From Cognatundibacterium jejuense (GTDB lineage: Bacteria > Pseudomonadota > Gammaproteobacteria > Burkholderiales > Burkholderiaceae_D), in contig NZ_JACOFV010000010.1 of assembly GCF_014284255.1 (NCBI RefSeq), forward strand, positions 62,001 through 126,000: a stretch of 64,000 nucleotides of DNA, written 5' to 3'. The first letter of the stretch is position 1; every line of letters starts with the position of its first letter. The position numbers were made by a program, and so were the translations under genes. The notes under the pieces are model-generated. The model had not been told where the DNA came from. It saw only the letters and a list, made by a program, of their open reading frames with translations, and did not search any database. Shown here one piece after another: positions 56,175-64,000 of the stretch.

Positions 56175-56207
56175 AAAAAAAAGCGCGACCTCAGTTGCGC
56201 TTTTTTT
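56175..56207 (-). terminator. Terminator of dksA
   Basis: AAAAAAAGCGC and GCGCTTTTTTT pair around GACCTCAGTT. On the reverse strand the hairpin ends in a T run. It lies about 45 bases after the dksA stop. Confidence 0.9.
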
Positions 56208-56250
56208 ATTAAAACTGCCATCAATTTTGACGGCATAAAGATGCCTAAAA

Positions 56251-56706
56251 TTAATCGCCGTACAGCTTTTGTTTCATTTCGCGTCGTTGCTGCGCTTCCA
56301 GTGACAGCGTTGCAGTTGGACGTGCGAGCAAGCGTGGAACACCGATAGGTTCGCCAGTTTCTTCGCACCAGCCGTAATCGCCTTCGTCAATGCTGGCGAT
56401 CGCTTGTTGTACTTTTTTCAGAAGCTTGCGCTCACGGTCGCGCGTACGCAGTTCCAGAGCATGCTCTTCTTCTATCGTTGCGCGGTCGGCCGGGTCAGGC
56501 ACCAGCACAGTTTCACGAAGATGCTCGGTTGTTTCATCGGCATTCTTCAATAAATCCTTTTCAAGCTGCTGCAAACGGGCCTTGAAAAATGCCAGTTGTG
56601 CAGCGTTCATATAATCCTTCTCTCCCATCGCGAGGATTTGTTCCTCGGTGAGCAGAGCTTCGGGGGCGCTGACTGTAGCAGTCGATTTAGGTGATTTAGT
56701 TGCCAC
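56251..56706 (-). CDS. dksA: RNA polymerase-binding transcription factor DksA, cysteine-poor type
   Basis: DksA with ppGpp controls rRNA and amino-acid promoters. The 151-residue protein starts at GTG and has a coiled coil (LLKNADETTEHLRETVLVPD, with acidic tip residues in DPADRATIEEEHALELRTRD) and the globular end GWCEETGEPIGVPRLLARPT. The four zinc cysteines of E. coli DksA are reduced to one: the first pair reads CEET and the second is replaced in LSLEAQQRREM. Such cysteine-poor forms are known in alpha- and betaproteobacteria and work without structural zinc. Next upstream are a COG0523 GTPase and Zur. Confidence 0.92.
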   Translation of the reverse strand: MATKSPKSTATVSAPEALLTEEQILAMGEKDYMNAAQLAFFKARLQQLEKDLLKNADETTEHLRETVLVPDPADRATIEEEHALELRTRDRERKLLKKVQQAIASIDEGDYGWCEETGEPIGVPRLLARPTATLSLEAQQRREMKQKLYGD

Positions 56707-56789
56707 TTCGCTTACTTTCGATACAACGGGTTAATACGTAGAAAAAATCTAAAATGGACATTCATCTTAGATAATTATCCTCCCCTTAC

Positions 56790-56821
56790 TGACAATCGCA
56801 ATGATATTGTAAAGATTGTCA
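56790..56821. promoter_or_regulatory. Inverted repeat upstream of dksA
   Basis: TGACAATC (56790-56797) and GATTGTCA (56814-56821) form a perfect 8-base dyad with a 16-base centre, about 85 bases before the dksA start and after the COG0523 gene. It could be an operator or a weak hairpin between the two genes. Confidence 0.45.
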
Positions 56822-56862
56822 CTTGTCCAACAGACAATACCTATTATCAGTAGCCCGATAGT

Positions 56863-57939
56863 TTATACCAAACAATGCTCTAAACCTTGAATAAATATCT
56901 CTTTTGGCAGATTTTTCCCAATAAAGACGATTTTACTTTCTTTTATTTCATCATCGCCCCACTTCATACCGACATCTGTGCCCATAATTTGGTGAACTCC
57001 TTGGAAAATCACTTTTCTGTCAGCGTTTTGCATATACAACACACCTTTGTAGCGCAACATGCGGGGGCCGAACACCTGAACTAAGCCGCCGAGAAACTCG
57101 TCGAGTTGTCCGGTATTGAATGGGCGCGTACTTTTAAATACAAAAGCGGCGATGTCATCCGTGTGGTGCGAGTGATGGTGATTCTGATGGCTGTGATCCT
57201 CATGCGCATGGTGCTCATGTTGGCAGTCGGCATCGCAATGTTCGTGGTCGTGCTCATGATCATGCGCATGTTCTGCTTCTTCGGCGCGTAAAAAATCCGG
57301 ATCCAGATCTAATTTGGCATTTAAATTGAAACCCTTCAGATCCAGCACTTCGGCAATTGCGATCTTACCGAAATCAACGGCTGCAATCGGTGCACGCGGG
57401 TTCATGCGCGTTAAGCGGCTGCGCAAGGTGGCGACCTCAGCAGCTTCTACCAGATCGGTTTTGGACAGTAGGATTTTGTCCGCAAAGCCAACCTGACGCT
57501 GTGCTTCTTCATGTGCGTCCAATTGTTGCATAGCATGACGCGCATCAACGACCGTGACCACCGCATCGAGCATGTAGTAGGTGCCGACTTCTTCATCAAC
57601 AAAAAAAGTCTGCGCAACCGGACCAGGGTTCGCGAGTCCGGTGGTTTCAATGATCACGTGATCAAAATCAATTTTGCCTTCATTTTTTTGTTGTACCAGT
57701 TTGGACAAGGCGACGATCAGATCACCACGTACCGTGCAGCAAATACAGCCATTATTCATTTCGATAATTTGCTCATTGCTATCCTGGACCAGGATTTCAT
57801 TGTCAATGTTTTCCTGGCCAAATTCATTCTCAATGACCGCAATTTTGAAGCCGTGATTTTCTTGCAGAATACGATTCAATAAAGTGGTTTTTCCTGCGCC
57901 TAAAAACCCCGTCAGGATGGTGGTTGGTATCAGTGCCAT
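56863..57939 (-). CDS. COG0523 (CobW/ZigA-type) GTPase, putative zinc chaperone
   Basis: This 358-residue G3E GTPase has Walker A TGFLGAGKTTLLNRIL (residues 10-25), the metal-binding CICC motif (Cys65, 67, 68 in NNGCICCTVRG), IIETTGLANPGPVAQTF and LLSKTDLVEA. A histidine-rich stretch (about residues 215-260, for example HDHEHDHEHCDADCQHEHHA) and the CobW_C domain with RYKGVLYMQNADRKVIFQGV follow. COG0523 proteins deliver zinc to client proteins when zinc is scarce. The zur gene is 36 bases upstream in the same operon, which favours a zinc over a cobalamin role. Confidence 0.92.
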   Translation of the reverse strand: MALIPTTILTGFLGAGKTTLLNRILQENHGFKIAVIENEFGQENIDNEILVQDSNEQIIEMNNGCICCTVRGDLIVALSKLVQQKNEGKIDFDHVIIETTGLANPGPVAQTFFVDEEVGTYYMLDAVVTVVDARHAMQQLDAHEEAQRQVGFADKILLSKTDLVEAAEVATLRSRLTRMNPRAPIAAVDFGKIAIAEVLDLKGFNLNAKLDLDPDFLRAEEAEHAHDHEHDHEHCDADCQHEHHAHEDHSHQNHHHSHHTDDIAAFVFKSTRPFNTGQLDEFLGGLVQVFGPRMLRYKGVLYMQNADRKVIFQGVHQIMGTDVGMKWGDDEIKESKIVFIGKNLPKEIFIQGLEHCLV

Positions 57940-57975
57940 GGGTATCGTCTTTTTGGTGGTTGCATTATGTGAGAG

Positions 57976-58479
57976 CTATTGTGCGCAATCGGCGCACCAG
58001 CCTTTAATTGTCAGTTCTATTTCGTGACTTTGAAAACCAGCGCCCAGCGTAGTTTCTAGTGAACTTTCTAGCTTGGTTTGCCACGGTTCGGTCATGATGT
58101 TGTGGTGTGCGTCATCGTCGAGGCAAAACACGCGGCTACAGCGGGTGCATTTGAAATGTCCATGTGCATGTTGTGGGTTCGCCTGGTGTCCGTGCTTAGG
58201 CTGTTCTTTGCCGGTGTTGTAGCGAAAAACTCTGTCATCCCCGGAAATTTTATGTGCGATGCCAGCATCGGTCAGGCAATCGAGAGCGCGGTACAGCGTG
58301 ACTCTGTCCATGGCTGGTAGTGCTGCTTGCACATCCAGATGAGACATGGCGCGGTTGCTGCCCAGTAATACTGCCAGAACCTGACGTCGAGCAAATGTTG
58401 CACGCACGCCGCTTGCTTCCAGCATGTTTGCGGCGGGAAGATCTTCGTTGGAAAGCGTCTGCTTAGGTTCGGTTTTCAT
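57976..58479 (-). CDS. zur: Fur-family zinc uptake regulator (Zur-like)
   Basis: This 167-residue Fur-family repressor has a winged helix (GVRATFARRQVLAVLLGSNR, MDRVTLYRALDCLTDAGIAH) and a C-terminal dimer/metal domain with a histidine-rich stretch (HGHQANPQHAHGHFKCTRC) and cysteine pairs CTRC and CADC. Its neighbour is a COG0523 GTPase, so zinc is the likely signal. An inverted repeat over a possible -35 upstream suggests autoregulation. There is a 36-base gap to the GTPase gene. Confidence 0.9.
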   Translation of the reverse strand: MKTEPKQTLSNEDLPAANMLEASGVRATFARRQVLAVLLGSNRAMSHLDVQAALPAMDRVTLYRALDCLTDAGIAHKISGDDRVFRYNTGKEQPKHGHQANPQHAHGHFKCTRCSRVFCLDDDAHHNIMTEPWQTKLESSLETTLGAGFQSHEIELTIKGWCADCAQ

Positions 58480-58521
58480 TATGCATGTGCTTTTGGGTCA
58501 GGCGGATATTATGCATCAAAA

Positions 58522-58536
58522 TGCAATTGAGTTGCA
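58522..58536. promoter_or_regulatory. Inverted repeat over the zur promoter (candidate Zur site)
   Basis: TGCAA-TTGAG-TTGCA at 58522-58536 overlaps a possible reverse-strand -35 (TTGCAA) about 55 bases before zur. With CATAAT 18 bases further on it makes a possible promoter. It does not closely match the gamma-proteobacterial Zur box, so assignment to Zur is tentative. Confidence 0.4.
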
Positions 58537-58636
58537 AAAGATGGCTATATTCGCCTCAACGTTTTGACTTAATCGCAGCGGCGAACCTGAGGCCAGTGTG
58601 CTGATATCGGGGTGTGGTATTGACGGGTGTTTAATA

Positions 58637-58654
58637 TATACTAGGTAGGAGTAT
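58637..58654. promoter_or_regulatory. TATACTA-GGAGTAT motif
   Basis: TATACTAGGTAGGAGTAT lies between the xerC stop and zur. It is nearly the same as TATACTAATAGGAGTAT at 48509-48525 near gpsA. Its meaning is unknown; it resembles FrmR/RcnR-type operators. Confidence 0.35.
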
Positions 58655-58718
58655 AAAAAAATGCCATTGCATTTACTGTGACAAATGGTATAAAAATAAA
58701 AAATGACGGGGGAGTATC

Positions 58719-59696
58719 TTATTTCTTTGCGCGTGGATGGGTGGCATCGTAGACCTTCGCCAGATGCTGAAAATCCAGCGATGTATAGACTTGCGTTGCG
58801 GCAATTGAGCTATGTCCGAGCATTTCTTGTACCGCGCGTAAGTCACCCGAGGATTGCAACACATGCGAAGCAAACGAATGACGCAACATGTGTGGATGCA
58901 CATTGGCTGGGATGTCCAGACTTTGGGCATGTGCTTTAATGCGCAGTTGCACCAATCGTGCTGACATACGGGTACCACGTCCGGTTAAAAACAGTGGATG
59001 AGGATCTGCTTTGAGCAAGCTGCCACGGATCGCTATCCATTCCCGCAATGCCTGGATTGCTGGGCCACCCACAGGAACGATACGCGGTTTGTTGCCTTTA
59101 CCTGTGACATGAACTTCGGCTTCTTCAAGATCGACCCAACCAGCGGAACTGTAGTTACCTTCGTGAATAAATTGAATATCTAAGCCAATTAATTCTGAGA
59201 CCCGTAAGCCACTGGAGTACAAGAGTTCAAACATCGCCCGGTTAGCGAGCGGGGTTGCCTGATCAGAGCTAGCTTGCGAGACCAGACGTACGGCATCGTC
59301 TGCACCGAGTGCCTTGGGTAAGGGTTTGTTTTTTTTTGGTGCGCGTATGCCTTCAACCGGGTTACTGGCTAAGCCATGTTGTTCCATCAACCAATGGTAA
59401 TAGCCACGCCAGCTCGACAGTTTGCGTGCAATGCTGCGCGGATTAAGCTCACGCGCATGCAATTGAGAGGTGAAACGGCGTATATGTTTGGTTTCGAGAC
59501 TTACCAGCCCTTGTTTGCCAGCGAGCTGCTGTAATTCTTGCAAATCAAGCTGGTAGGCGCTAATTGAATGCGGTGAAAGTTGGCGCTGACTGCGCAAAAC
59601 TTCCAGATAGTCGTTGATACAGGCATTATCCGCAAAATGTTCATCACACCCATCCCTTGTTATTTCAGAATGGGCGTTTTGGTGACTCATGAGCAT
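58719..59696 (-). CDS. xerC: Site-specific tyrosine recombinase XerC
   Basis: XerC resolves chromosome dimers at dif with XerD and FtsK. The 325-residue protein has the core-binding SAM-like domain (SRQRQLSPHSISAYQLDLQE region) and catalytic residues: Arg in SSGLRVSELIGLD, Lys in VTGKGNKPRIVP, HMLRHSFASHVLQSSG, HSS in MLGHSSIAATQVYT with the nucleophile Tyr in QVYTSLDF. ATG at 59696 or 59690 is likely; a TTG at 59729 overlaps the DUF484 gene. The order DUF484-xerC is standard in the group. Confidence 0.94.
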   Translation of the reverse strand: MLMSHQNAHSEITRDGCDEHFADNACINDYLEVLRSQRQLSPHSISAYQLDLQELQQLAGKQGLVSLETKHIRRFTSQLHARELNPRSIARKLSSWRGYYHWLMEQHGLASNPVEGIRAPKKNKPLPKALGADDAVRLVSQASSDQATPLANRAMFELLYSSGLRVSELIGLDIQFIHEGNYSSAGWVDLEEAEVHVTGKGNKPRIVPVGGPAIQALREWIAIRGSLLKADPHPLFLTGRGTRMSARLVQLRIKAHAQSLDIPANVHPHMLRHSFASHVLQSSGDLRAVQEMLGHSSIAATQVYTSLDFQHLAKVYDATHPRAKK

Positions 59697-59710
59697 GTGC
59701 CGCGTTGCGT

Positions 59711-60370
59711 TTATTGATCGATCAGGCAAGCTAATGCGGCACTGGTAGTATCCGCAATTTTGATCAGGAAATCAGTACCCATATCTTTGGTATAACGTGT
59801 CGGATCAGGTGAGCCTAATACCAATAAGCCAAAGGTTGGCGACGTTGCGGATAAACGTAAAGGCAACATGGCCAAAGACCGCACTGGTTCGCTGGCATCG
59901 ATCCAGCTGGCTGCTTCAAAATCCTGATTAGCGCCGCAGAAAGGGGTTTTTAAACCTTTGGCAAACAGCATGGAATCTTCGCTGGCAGGTTCGGAAAACC
60001 AGGTATGGGTAAATTCAGGCGCTACGCCCCACAAGCGCAGCGTAGCGTGTGGTAAAGCAAAAATGTCCTGCAGACCTTGTGTCAAAATGAAAGGCAAATC
60101 AACATCATTGCGTGCCAGCAGGAGGGTGCGCGTCCACACCTGAAATTTTTTGGTAATGTCGAGATTCTCGTCAGCATGACGCATCAAATCGGCGAGTTTT
60201 AATTCTAATGCACGGTATTTTTCGCGTACCACTTCCATTTGCCGTTCTTGCAGCGAAATAGCGCGACCCATGACCGGGCTGGTGAGTTTAATAGAGCTCA
60301 GCAATTCTGCATGTTCTTCAAAAAAATGCGGATGCTGGATCAGATACGTTGCGATGTCAGTTGAATTCAT
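59711..60370 (-). CDS. DUF484 family protein (GAF-like)
   Basis: This 219-residue cytoplasmic protein of the DUF484 (YigA) family begins STDIATYLIQHPHFFEEHAE, with SLQERQMEVVREKYRALELK in a helical connector and a GAF-like C-terminal part (SLAMLPLRLSATSPTFGLLV, GSPDPTRYTKDMGTDFLIKI). DUF484 genes lie between dapF and xerC in many gamma- and betaproteobacteria. The function is not established. It starts 8 bases after the dapF stop and overlaps no other certain gene start. Confidence 0.9.
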   Translation of the reverse strand: MNSTDIATYLIQHPHFFEEHAELLSSIKLTSPVMGRAISLQERQMEVVREKYRALELKLADLMRHADENLDITKKFQVWTRTLLLARNDVDLPFILTQGLQDIFALPHATLRLWGVAPEFTHTWFSEPASEDSMLFAKGLKTPFCGANQDFEAASWIDASEPVRSLAMLPLRLSATSPTFGLLVLGSPDPTRYTKDMGTDFLIKIADTTSAALACLIDQ

Positions 60371-60378
60371 TACTTTGA

Positions 60379-61230
60379 TCAGAGATTAATTTCGCCTTCG
60401 AAGACCGTGACGGCCGGCCCACTTAGCATGACAGGTTTTCCTGCACCTTGCCATGCAATTAACAATTCACCGCCGTGCATAGTTACACGAACCGGGCTAT
60501 CGAGCAAGCCACGACGTATGCCCGCCACCACGGCCGCACAGGCACCAGTGCCGCAAGCCAGTGTTTCGCCCGCGCCACGTTCGAATACGCGCAAGGAAAT
60601 ATGCTGACGGTCATTGATTTGCATAAAGCCAGCATTGACGCGACGTGGGAAGCGAACATGGTGTTCAATTTCTGGCCCTTCATTAGCGACTGGATAGCTG
60701 TCGAGGTGCTCAACCACTTGCACCGCGTGAGGATTGCCCATAGACACCACCGAAAACAAACAGGATTTTGCGTTGATTTCTATCGGCCACAAGATATCGT
60801 CTGCTAGCGCTACCCCATGGAGCCCGGTTGCATCAAACGGAACTTTGATCGGTTCCAATATCGGCGCACCCATATCGACCGTGATGCTACCATCCGCTTC
60901 CATGCGTGGTTCTATGATGCCGCTCATGGTTTCGACGCGAATGTTGCGCTTGTCCGTCAACTTTTTTTCAATCACAAAACGGACAAACGCGCGTGAGCCA
61001 TTACCACATTGCTCAACTTCGCCACCATCGGCATTAAATATGCGGTAACGGAAATCGACGTCCGGCTGTTGTGGACGCTCGACCACCAGAATTTGATCCG
61101 CACCAATACCGAAGCGGCGGTCAGCAATCTGCTTCCATTGTTCCGGGGTGAACTGGATATCCTGATTAATGGCGTCGATCACGACAAAGTCGTTACCTGC
61201 GCCGTGCATTTTGGTGAATTTGAGTTTCAT
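60379..61230 (-). CDS. dapF: Diaminopimelate epimerase
   Basis: DapF converts LL- to meso-diaminopimelate for lysine and peptidoglycan. The 283-residue protein begins [20 protein letters not shown] and has the two catalytic cysteines in [19 protein letters not shown] and [18 protein letters not shown], plus [15 protein letters not shown] used ATG 61230 and dropped the 31-codon upstream extension that has no family match. It heads the dapF-DUF484-xerC unit. Confidence 0.96.
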   Translation of the reverse strand: MKLKFTKMHGAGNDFVVIDAINQDIQFTPEQWKQIADRRFGIGADQILVVERPQQPDVDFRYRIFNADGGEVEQCGNGSRAFVRFVIEKKLTDKRNIRVETMSGIIEPRMEADGSITVDMGAPILEPIKVPFDATGLHGVALADDILWPIEINAKSCLFSVVSMGNPHAVQVVEHLDSYPVANEGPEIEHHVRFPRRVNAGFMQINDRQHISLRVFERGAGETLACGTGACAAVVAGIRRGLLDSPVRVTMHGGELLIAWQGAGKPVMLSGPAVTVFEGEINL

Positions 61231-61323
61231 ATTGACATTATATCGCGGGATACGTCGCCAGACGAAAGCCACTGAGGGAATTCGTCTGAGGGCGTTTGTA
61301 CTGGCCTTTTCCAGGTTTGTCAT

Positions 61324-61386
61324 TTGTTGTAAAACAACAAAATTGTTAAAAAATGTTTGATAAAGCCCTAGTTTAGATTGTACTAT
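61324..61386 (+). promoter_or_regulatory. Promoter and inverted repeat upstream of the outer-membrane protein gene
   Basis: TTGATA (61357-61362) and TACTAT (61381-61386), 18 bases apart, form a good sigma-70 promoter about 50 bases before the start. Just upstream, TTGTTGT-AAA-ACAACAA (61324-61340) is a perfect 7-base inverted repeat, a possible regulator site. Confidence 0.55.
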
Positions 61387-61435
61387 TCGACCTCGAATTT
61401 TTTATGTTAATTAATTGATAATTACAAGGTCTATG

Positions 61436-61930
61436 ATGTTGAAAAAATTAAGCATTGCAGTTGCTATCGCCGCTCTGTCTATCTCCGCTCAAGCACAAAC
61501 AGCAACACCTTTCTACGTTGGTGCTGATGTTGGTTCCACAACGATCGATAGTTTGTCCGGCGACAAAACTAGCTACGGTGCATTTGCTGGTTACAAATTC
61601 AATCAAAACTTCGCAGCTGAAGTTGGCTACCGTCACCTGTTTAAAGTAAACGTAGGCCCTGTTTCGGCTGACGTAACACAGGCTTCTATCTCTGCTTTGG
61701 GTATCATTCCTGTTTCTAAGGAATTCCAAGTGTTTGGTCGTTTGGGCTATAACAACAATAAAGTAAGTACTTCTGTTGCTGGATACAATATCTCAGCAAA
61801 TGAATCTGGCGCATTGTATGGCGTTGGCGTTCAATACCAATTCACAGCAAACGTTGGCGCACGTCTGGAATTCCAAAAACCAGCTAGCGACACTAAAAAC
61901 TACAGCGTTGGTGTTACTTACGCATTCTAA
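61436..61930 (+). CDS. Small outer-membrane beta-barrel protein
   Basis: This 164-residue protein has a signal peptide (MLKKLSIAVAIAALSISAQA) and an eight-strand barrel pattern as in the OmpA-like/Ail-Lom group: FYVGADVGSTTIDSLSG, YGAFAGYKFNQNFAAEVGYR, FQVFGRLGYNNNKVST and LYGVGVQYQFTANVGARLEF, ending in a C-terminal aromatic residue (SVGVTYAF). AAGG precedes the second ATG at 61436. It is monocistronic, with its own promoter and terminator. Its role could be adhesion, permeability or stress; the sequence does not tell. Confidence 0.9.
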   Translation: MLKKLSIAVAIAALSISAQAQTATPFYVGADVGSTTIDSLSGDKTSYGAFAGYKFNQNFAAEVGYRHLFKVNVGPVSADVTQASISALGIIPVSKEFQVFGRLGYNNNKVSTSVAGYNISANESGALYGVGVQYQFTANVGARLEFQKPASDTKNYSVGVTYAF

Positions 61931-61956
61931 ACGTCAGCCAATATAGTTGACGAATG

Positions 61957-61992
61957 AAAAAAAGGCTGCCACTTACTGGTAGCCTTTTTCTT
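61957..61992 (+). terminator. Terminator of the outer-membrane protein gene
   Basis: AAAAAGGCTGCCA and TGGTAGCCTTTTT pair (one G-T) around CTTAC and are followed by CTTTTTT. It lies 27 bases after the stop and could also end the convergent receptor gene. Confidence 0.92.
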
Positions 61993-62011
61993 TTTTGGGT
62001 GTGCTTTGTGC

Positions 62012-64000
62012 TTAGCTTTTGTAGATGCCGCAACCGATGACAAGATTCTCAGCAACCGCTTCAATATACGAGGTTTTGTGTTCCACTTTTTGGGAAACCG
62101 GGTTGGTGATTGAATAGTCCACCCAGCCTCCTTCAGCAGGTAAGGCGAAGGCATCCTGGACTAATTGACGACCGTCTAAGCCAGGTAGATTGAATAAATT
62201 GACTTTGAGCTTTTCGGCGTTGCCGCCAAAAGCCATATACTGACCCTCACGATTAAAAGCAAACACGTACATATCTTTGTCAGCATACAGATGCTGCGCG
62301 TTGGTCGTAATAGCGGCGAGTGCTCGCTGACCTACCTGTTGATACAAAGCAACAGCCTTTTGCACCAAGGCAAATGCTTCATCTGCGGTTCCCTGACGTA
62401 GCTTAAACGCAGCGACTGCGTTACTCAGCAGATTTGCACGTTCTTCCAGATTGATGGCAACATGCTTGGCATGATCAGCCATTTGACCATTGCTTTGGGT
62501 GATCTCGTCGAGATTTTTCAAGGCTTCAGAAATTTGACTCAGGCCATTGCTTTGTTCAACAGAAGCCATCGATATTTCATTAATGCTACCCGCCAAATCG
62601 CGTATGCCTTTGACGATATCGGTGAGTGTCTGGTTGACGTCATTGATTTGCTGAACGCCAGTTTTAACCTGATGCACTGATTCGTCAATGAGCAAGCGAA
62701 TTTCCTTGGCCGACGATGCGCTGCGCTGCGCCAGATTGCGTACTTCGGACGCTACAACAGCAAAGCCGCGTCCTTGTTCACCTGCTCGGGCTGCTTCTAC
62801 TGCCGCGTTGAGCGCCAAAATGTTAGTCTGAAACGCGATACCGTCAATGATGCTGATAATGTCTTGTACTTTTAGCGCACTAGTCTGTATCTGTTGCATT
62901 GACTTGACCGCCTGTTGCATGGTCTCGCCACCAGATTCAGCAATGAGGCTGACATTGGAGGCCATGCGGTCGACCTGTGCCGCGCTGTCGGCATTGTTTT
63001 TGACGGTATCAGCGAGATCTTCCACACTCGCCGACGTTTGCTCAAGGCTGGATGCTTGTTGTTCGGTGCGCGCGGAAAGGTCGCTGATATTGTGCGCTAA
63101 GCCTTGCCCGACTTGGGAAACCATATGGGCATTACTGCGCACGTTGGCGACCAGTGAAGATAAATTCAGATTCATTTCTTCCAGTAGCTTGCCAGTTAGG
63201 GCAAGTTCATCTTTACCAGCCAGATGGATTTGTCTGGTCAGATCACCGGCAGATACGGCCTTCGCAGACTCGCCCAGAGCGGCGACAGCATTGAGTAAGT
63301 TAGTATAAAACACCGAAAATAAACAAATGATCAACAACCCAAACACTGCAATCAATGTAAACATCAGATGTTTGATGAATCCAAGTCTGCCTTCACGTTG
63401 GCTCAACAGCGTGTGCAAGCGCGTGCTTAGGCCTTCCTGTAGTTGTAAGGCCTTATTAATCGTTGCTGTTCCCTGTTCAAAGAAGATATTGGCATCACCT
63501 ATGATCTCCTCTCCCAGGAGGTTTTTTCTGGCGCTTGCTATCAAGTCCTGACTAGCTTGAATTGCAACTGCCTGTTCTTTCGGAAAAGCTTCACCGGATC
63601 TTTGCAAAGATCCACGCAGATTGTCCATGGCTTCCTGTGCCATGAGCAAGGTGTCTATGCGTGCCGCTACACGAGCTTTACCATCGGGAGGCATATTCTT
63701 TGATTTGATATACCCAGCACTTACACCGCGCAATTGCGCAATTTGCTCAATCCAGACTGGGAGCTTTTGAATCGAAGCATCCACTAAAAAATACGAATTG
63801 GCTGCTGGGTCACGTAATAAACCACTTTGTTCTGCCGTGAGTGATATGAGTTGTTGTAAGCGTTTGATCAGGGTCGTGTGCTGAAGCATATTGTCAGCAC
63901 TGTTGGTAGCTATTTGCCCGGCAGCGAGGTGTTGGAGTTCGTCGTATATTGGCTGCCAATCAGATGAAAGTTGCCAGTGCGGTTCTGTCTTTATATCCAG
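62012..64000 (-). CDS. Methyl-accepting chemotaxis protein with C-terminal Cache-like domain (5'-truncated by window)
   Basis: The frame is open to base 64000, so the start lies beyond the window; 662 residues are visible. A periplasmic helical sensor part is followed by one membrane span ([20 protein letters not shown]), a HAMP linker ([19 protein letters not shown]) and the signalling domain with the conserved tip [20 protein letters not shown] and [16 protein letters not shown]. After it, about 120 residues ([49 protein letters not shown]) form a Cache-like sensor that by topology lies in the cytoplasm. The stop lies just before the shared terminator. Confidence 0.92.
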   Translation of the reverse strand: MDIKTEPHWQLSSDWQPIYDELQHLAAGQIATNSADNMLQHTTLIKRLQQLISLTAEQSGLLRDPAANSYFLVDASIQKLPVWIEQIAQLRGVSAGYIKSKNMPPDGKARVAARIDTLLMAQEAMDNLRGSLQRSGEAFPKEQAVAIQASQDLIASARKNLLGEEIIGDANIFFEQGTATINKALQLQEGLSTRLHTLLSQREGRLGFIKHLMFTLIAVFGLLIICLFSVFYTNLLNAVAALGESAKAVSAGDLTRQIHLAGKDELALTGKLLEEMNLNLSSLVANVRSNAHMVSQVGQGLAHNISDLSARTEQQASSLEQTSASVEDLADTVKNNADSAAQVDRMASNVSLIAESGGETMQQAVKSMQQIQTSALKVQDIISIIDGIAFQTNILALNAAVEAARAGEQGRGFAVVASEVRNLAQRSASSAKEIRLLIDESVHQVKTGVQQINDVNQTLTDIVKGIRDLAGSINEISMASVEQSNGLSQISEALKNLDEITQSNGQMADHAKHVAINLEERANLLSNAVAAFKLRQGTADEAFALVQKAVALYQQVGQRALAAITTNAQHLYADKDMYVFAFNREGQYMAFGGNAEKLKVNLFNLPGLDGRQLVQDAFALPAEGGWVDYSITNPVSQKVEHKTSYIEAVAENLVIGCGIYKS

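Overview
The window is ordinary chromosomal DNA of a moderate-GC betaproteobacterium, most likely Burkholderiales, family Oxalobacteraceae. The assignment rests on gene content and order: gpmA-rhodanese-grxC-secB-gpsA, hslV-hslU, a GTG-started STAS protein beginning MGIFSLFGKK, dksA-COG0523 GTPase-zur, xerC-DUF484-dapF, and a PhaM-type PHA granule protein. An Undibacterium-like genome would fit the modest GC, but that is a guess. I saw no rRNA, tRNA, CRISPR array, transposase or prophage module. Both end genes are cut by the window: pabBC at its 5' end, and a chemotaxis receptor whose 5' end lies beyond base 64000.

Layout. 1-6.4 kb: pabBC, then a five-component branched-chain amino-acid-type ABC importer encoded by four genes because LivM and LivG are fused. 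6.4-13.1 kb: an NTF2-like protein; fadH divergent from a PadR repressor with an exact palindrome in the shared promoters; DUF3297; and a YeiH-type membrane protein divergent from a YeiE-like LysR regulator. 13.3-17.7 kb: phaM, an orphan periplasmic binding protein and two tandem DUF3108 proteins. 17.8-24.6 kb: a DUF2975/HTH pair, small secreted or membrane proteins, and an orphan phnM facing a binding protein/DUF1045 operon. 24.6-30.2 kb: a sirtuin, another orphan binding protein, a Ser/Thr kinase-UspA fusion behind a metallophosphatase, and queC.

30.3-39.8 kb is the most unusual part. A seven-gene reverse-strand operon encodes a phosphopantetheinyl transferase, a 79-residue carrier protein, an acyl-CoA dehydrogenase homologue without its catalytic glutamate, an amino acid:[carrier protein] ligase (a seryl-tRNA synthetase relative), DUF1839, a GH2 beta-mannosidase-like protein and a double alpha/beta hydrolase. 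It converges on, and overlaps, a polysaccharide flippase gene. The set looks like a small carrier-protein pathway that activates an amino acid, modifies it on the carrier and may attach it to a glycan or other cell-surface product. I know of no described product for such a set.

40-64 kb is mostly core housekeeping: spermidine-synthase-like protein/GST/MoeB, CtpA, EnvC, GpmA, the secB-gpsA region, HslVU, a zinc-homeostasis block (DksA without most zinc cysteines, COG0523 GTPase, Zur), XerC, DapF, a small outer-membrane protein and a receptor with a Cache-like domain at its C-terminus. A gene-poor, AT-rich patch at 49.8-51.5 kb holds a cluster of palindromes and a small lipoprotein with an internal duplication.
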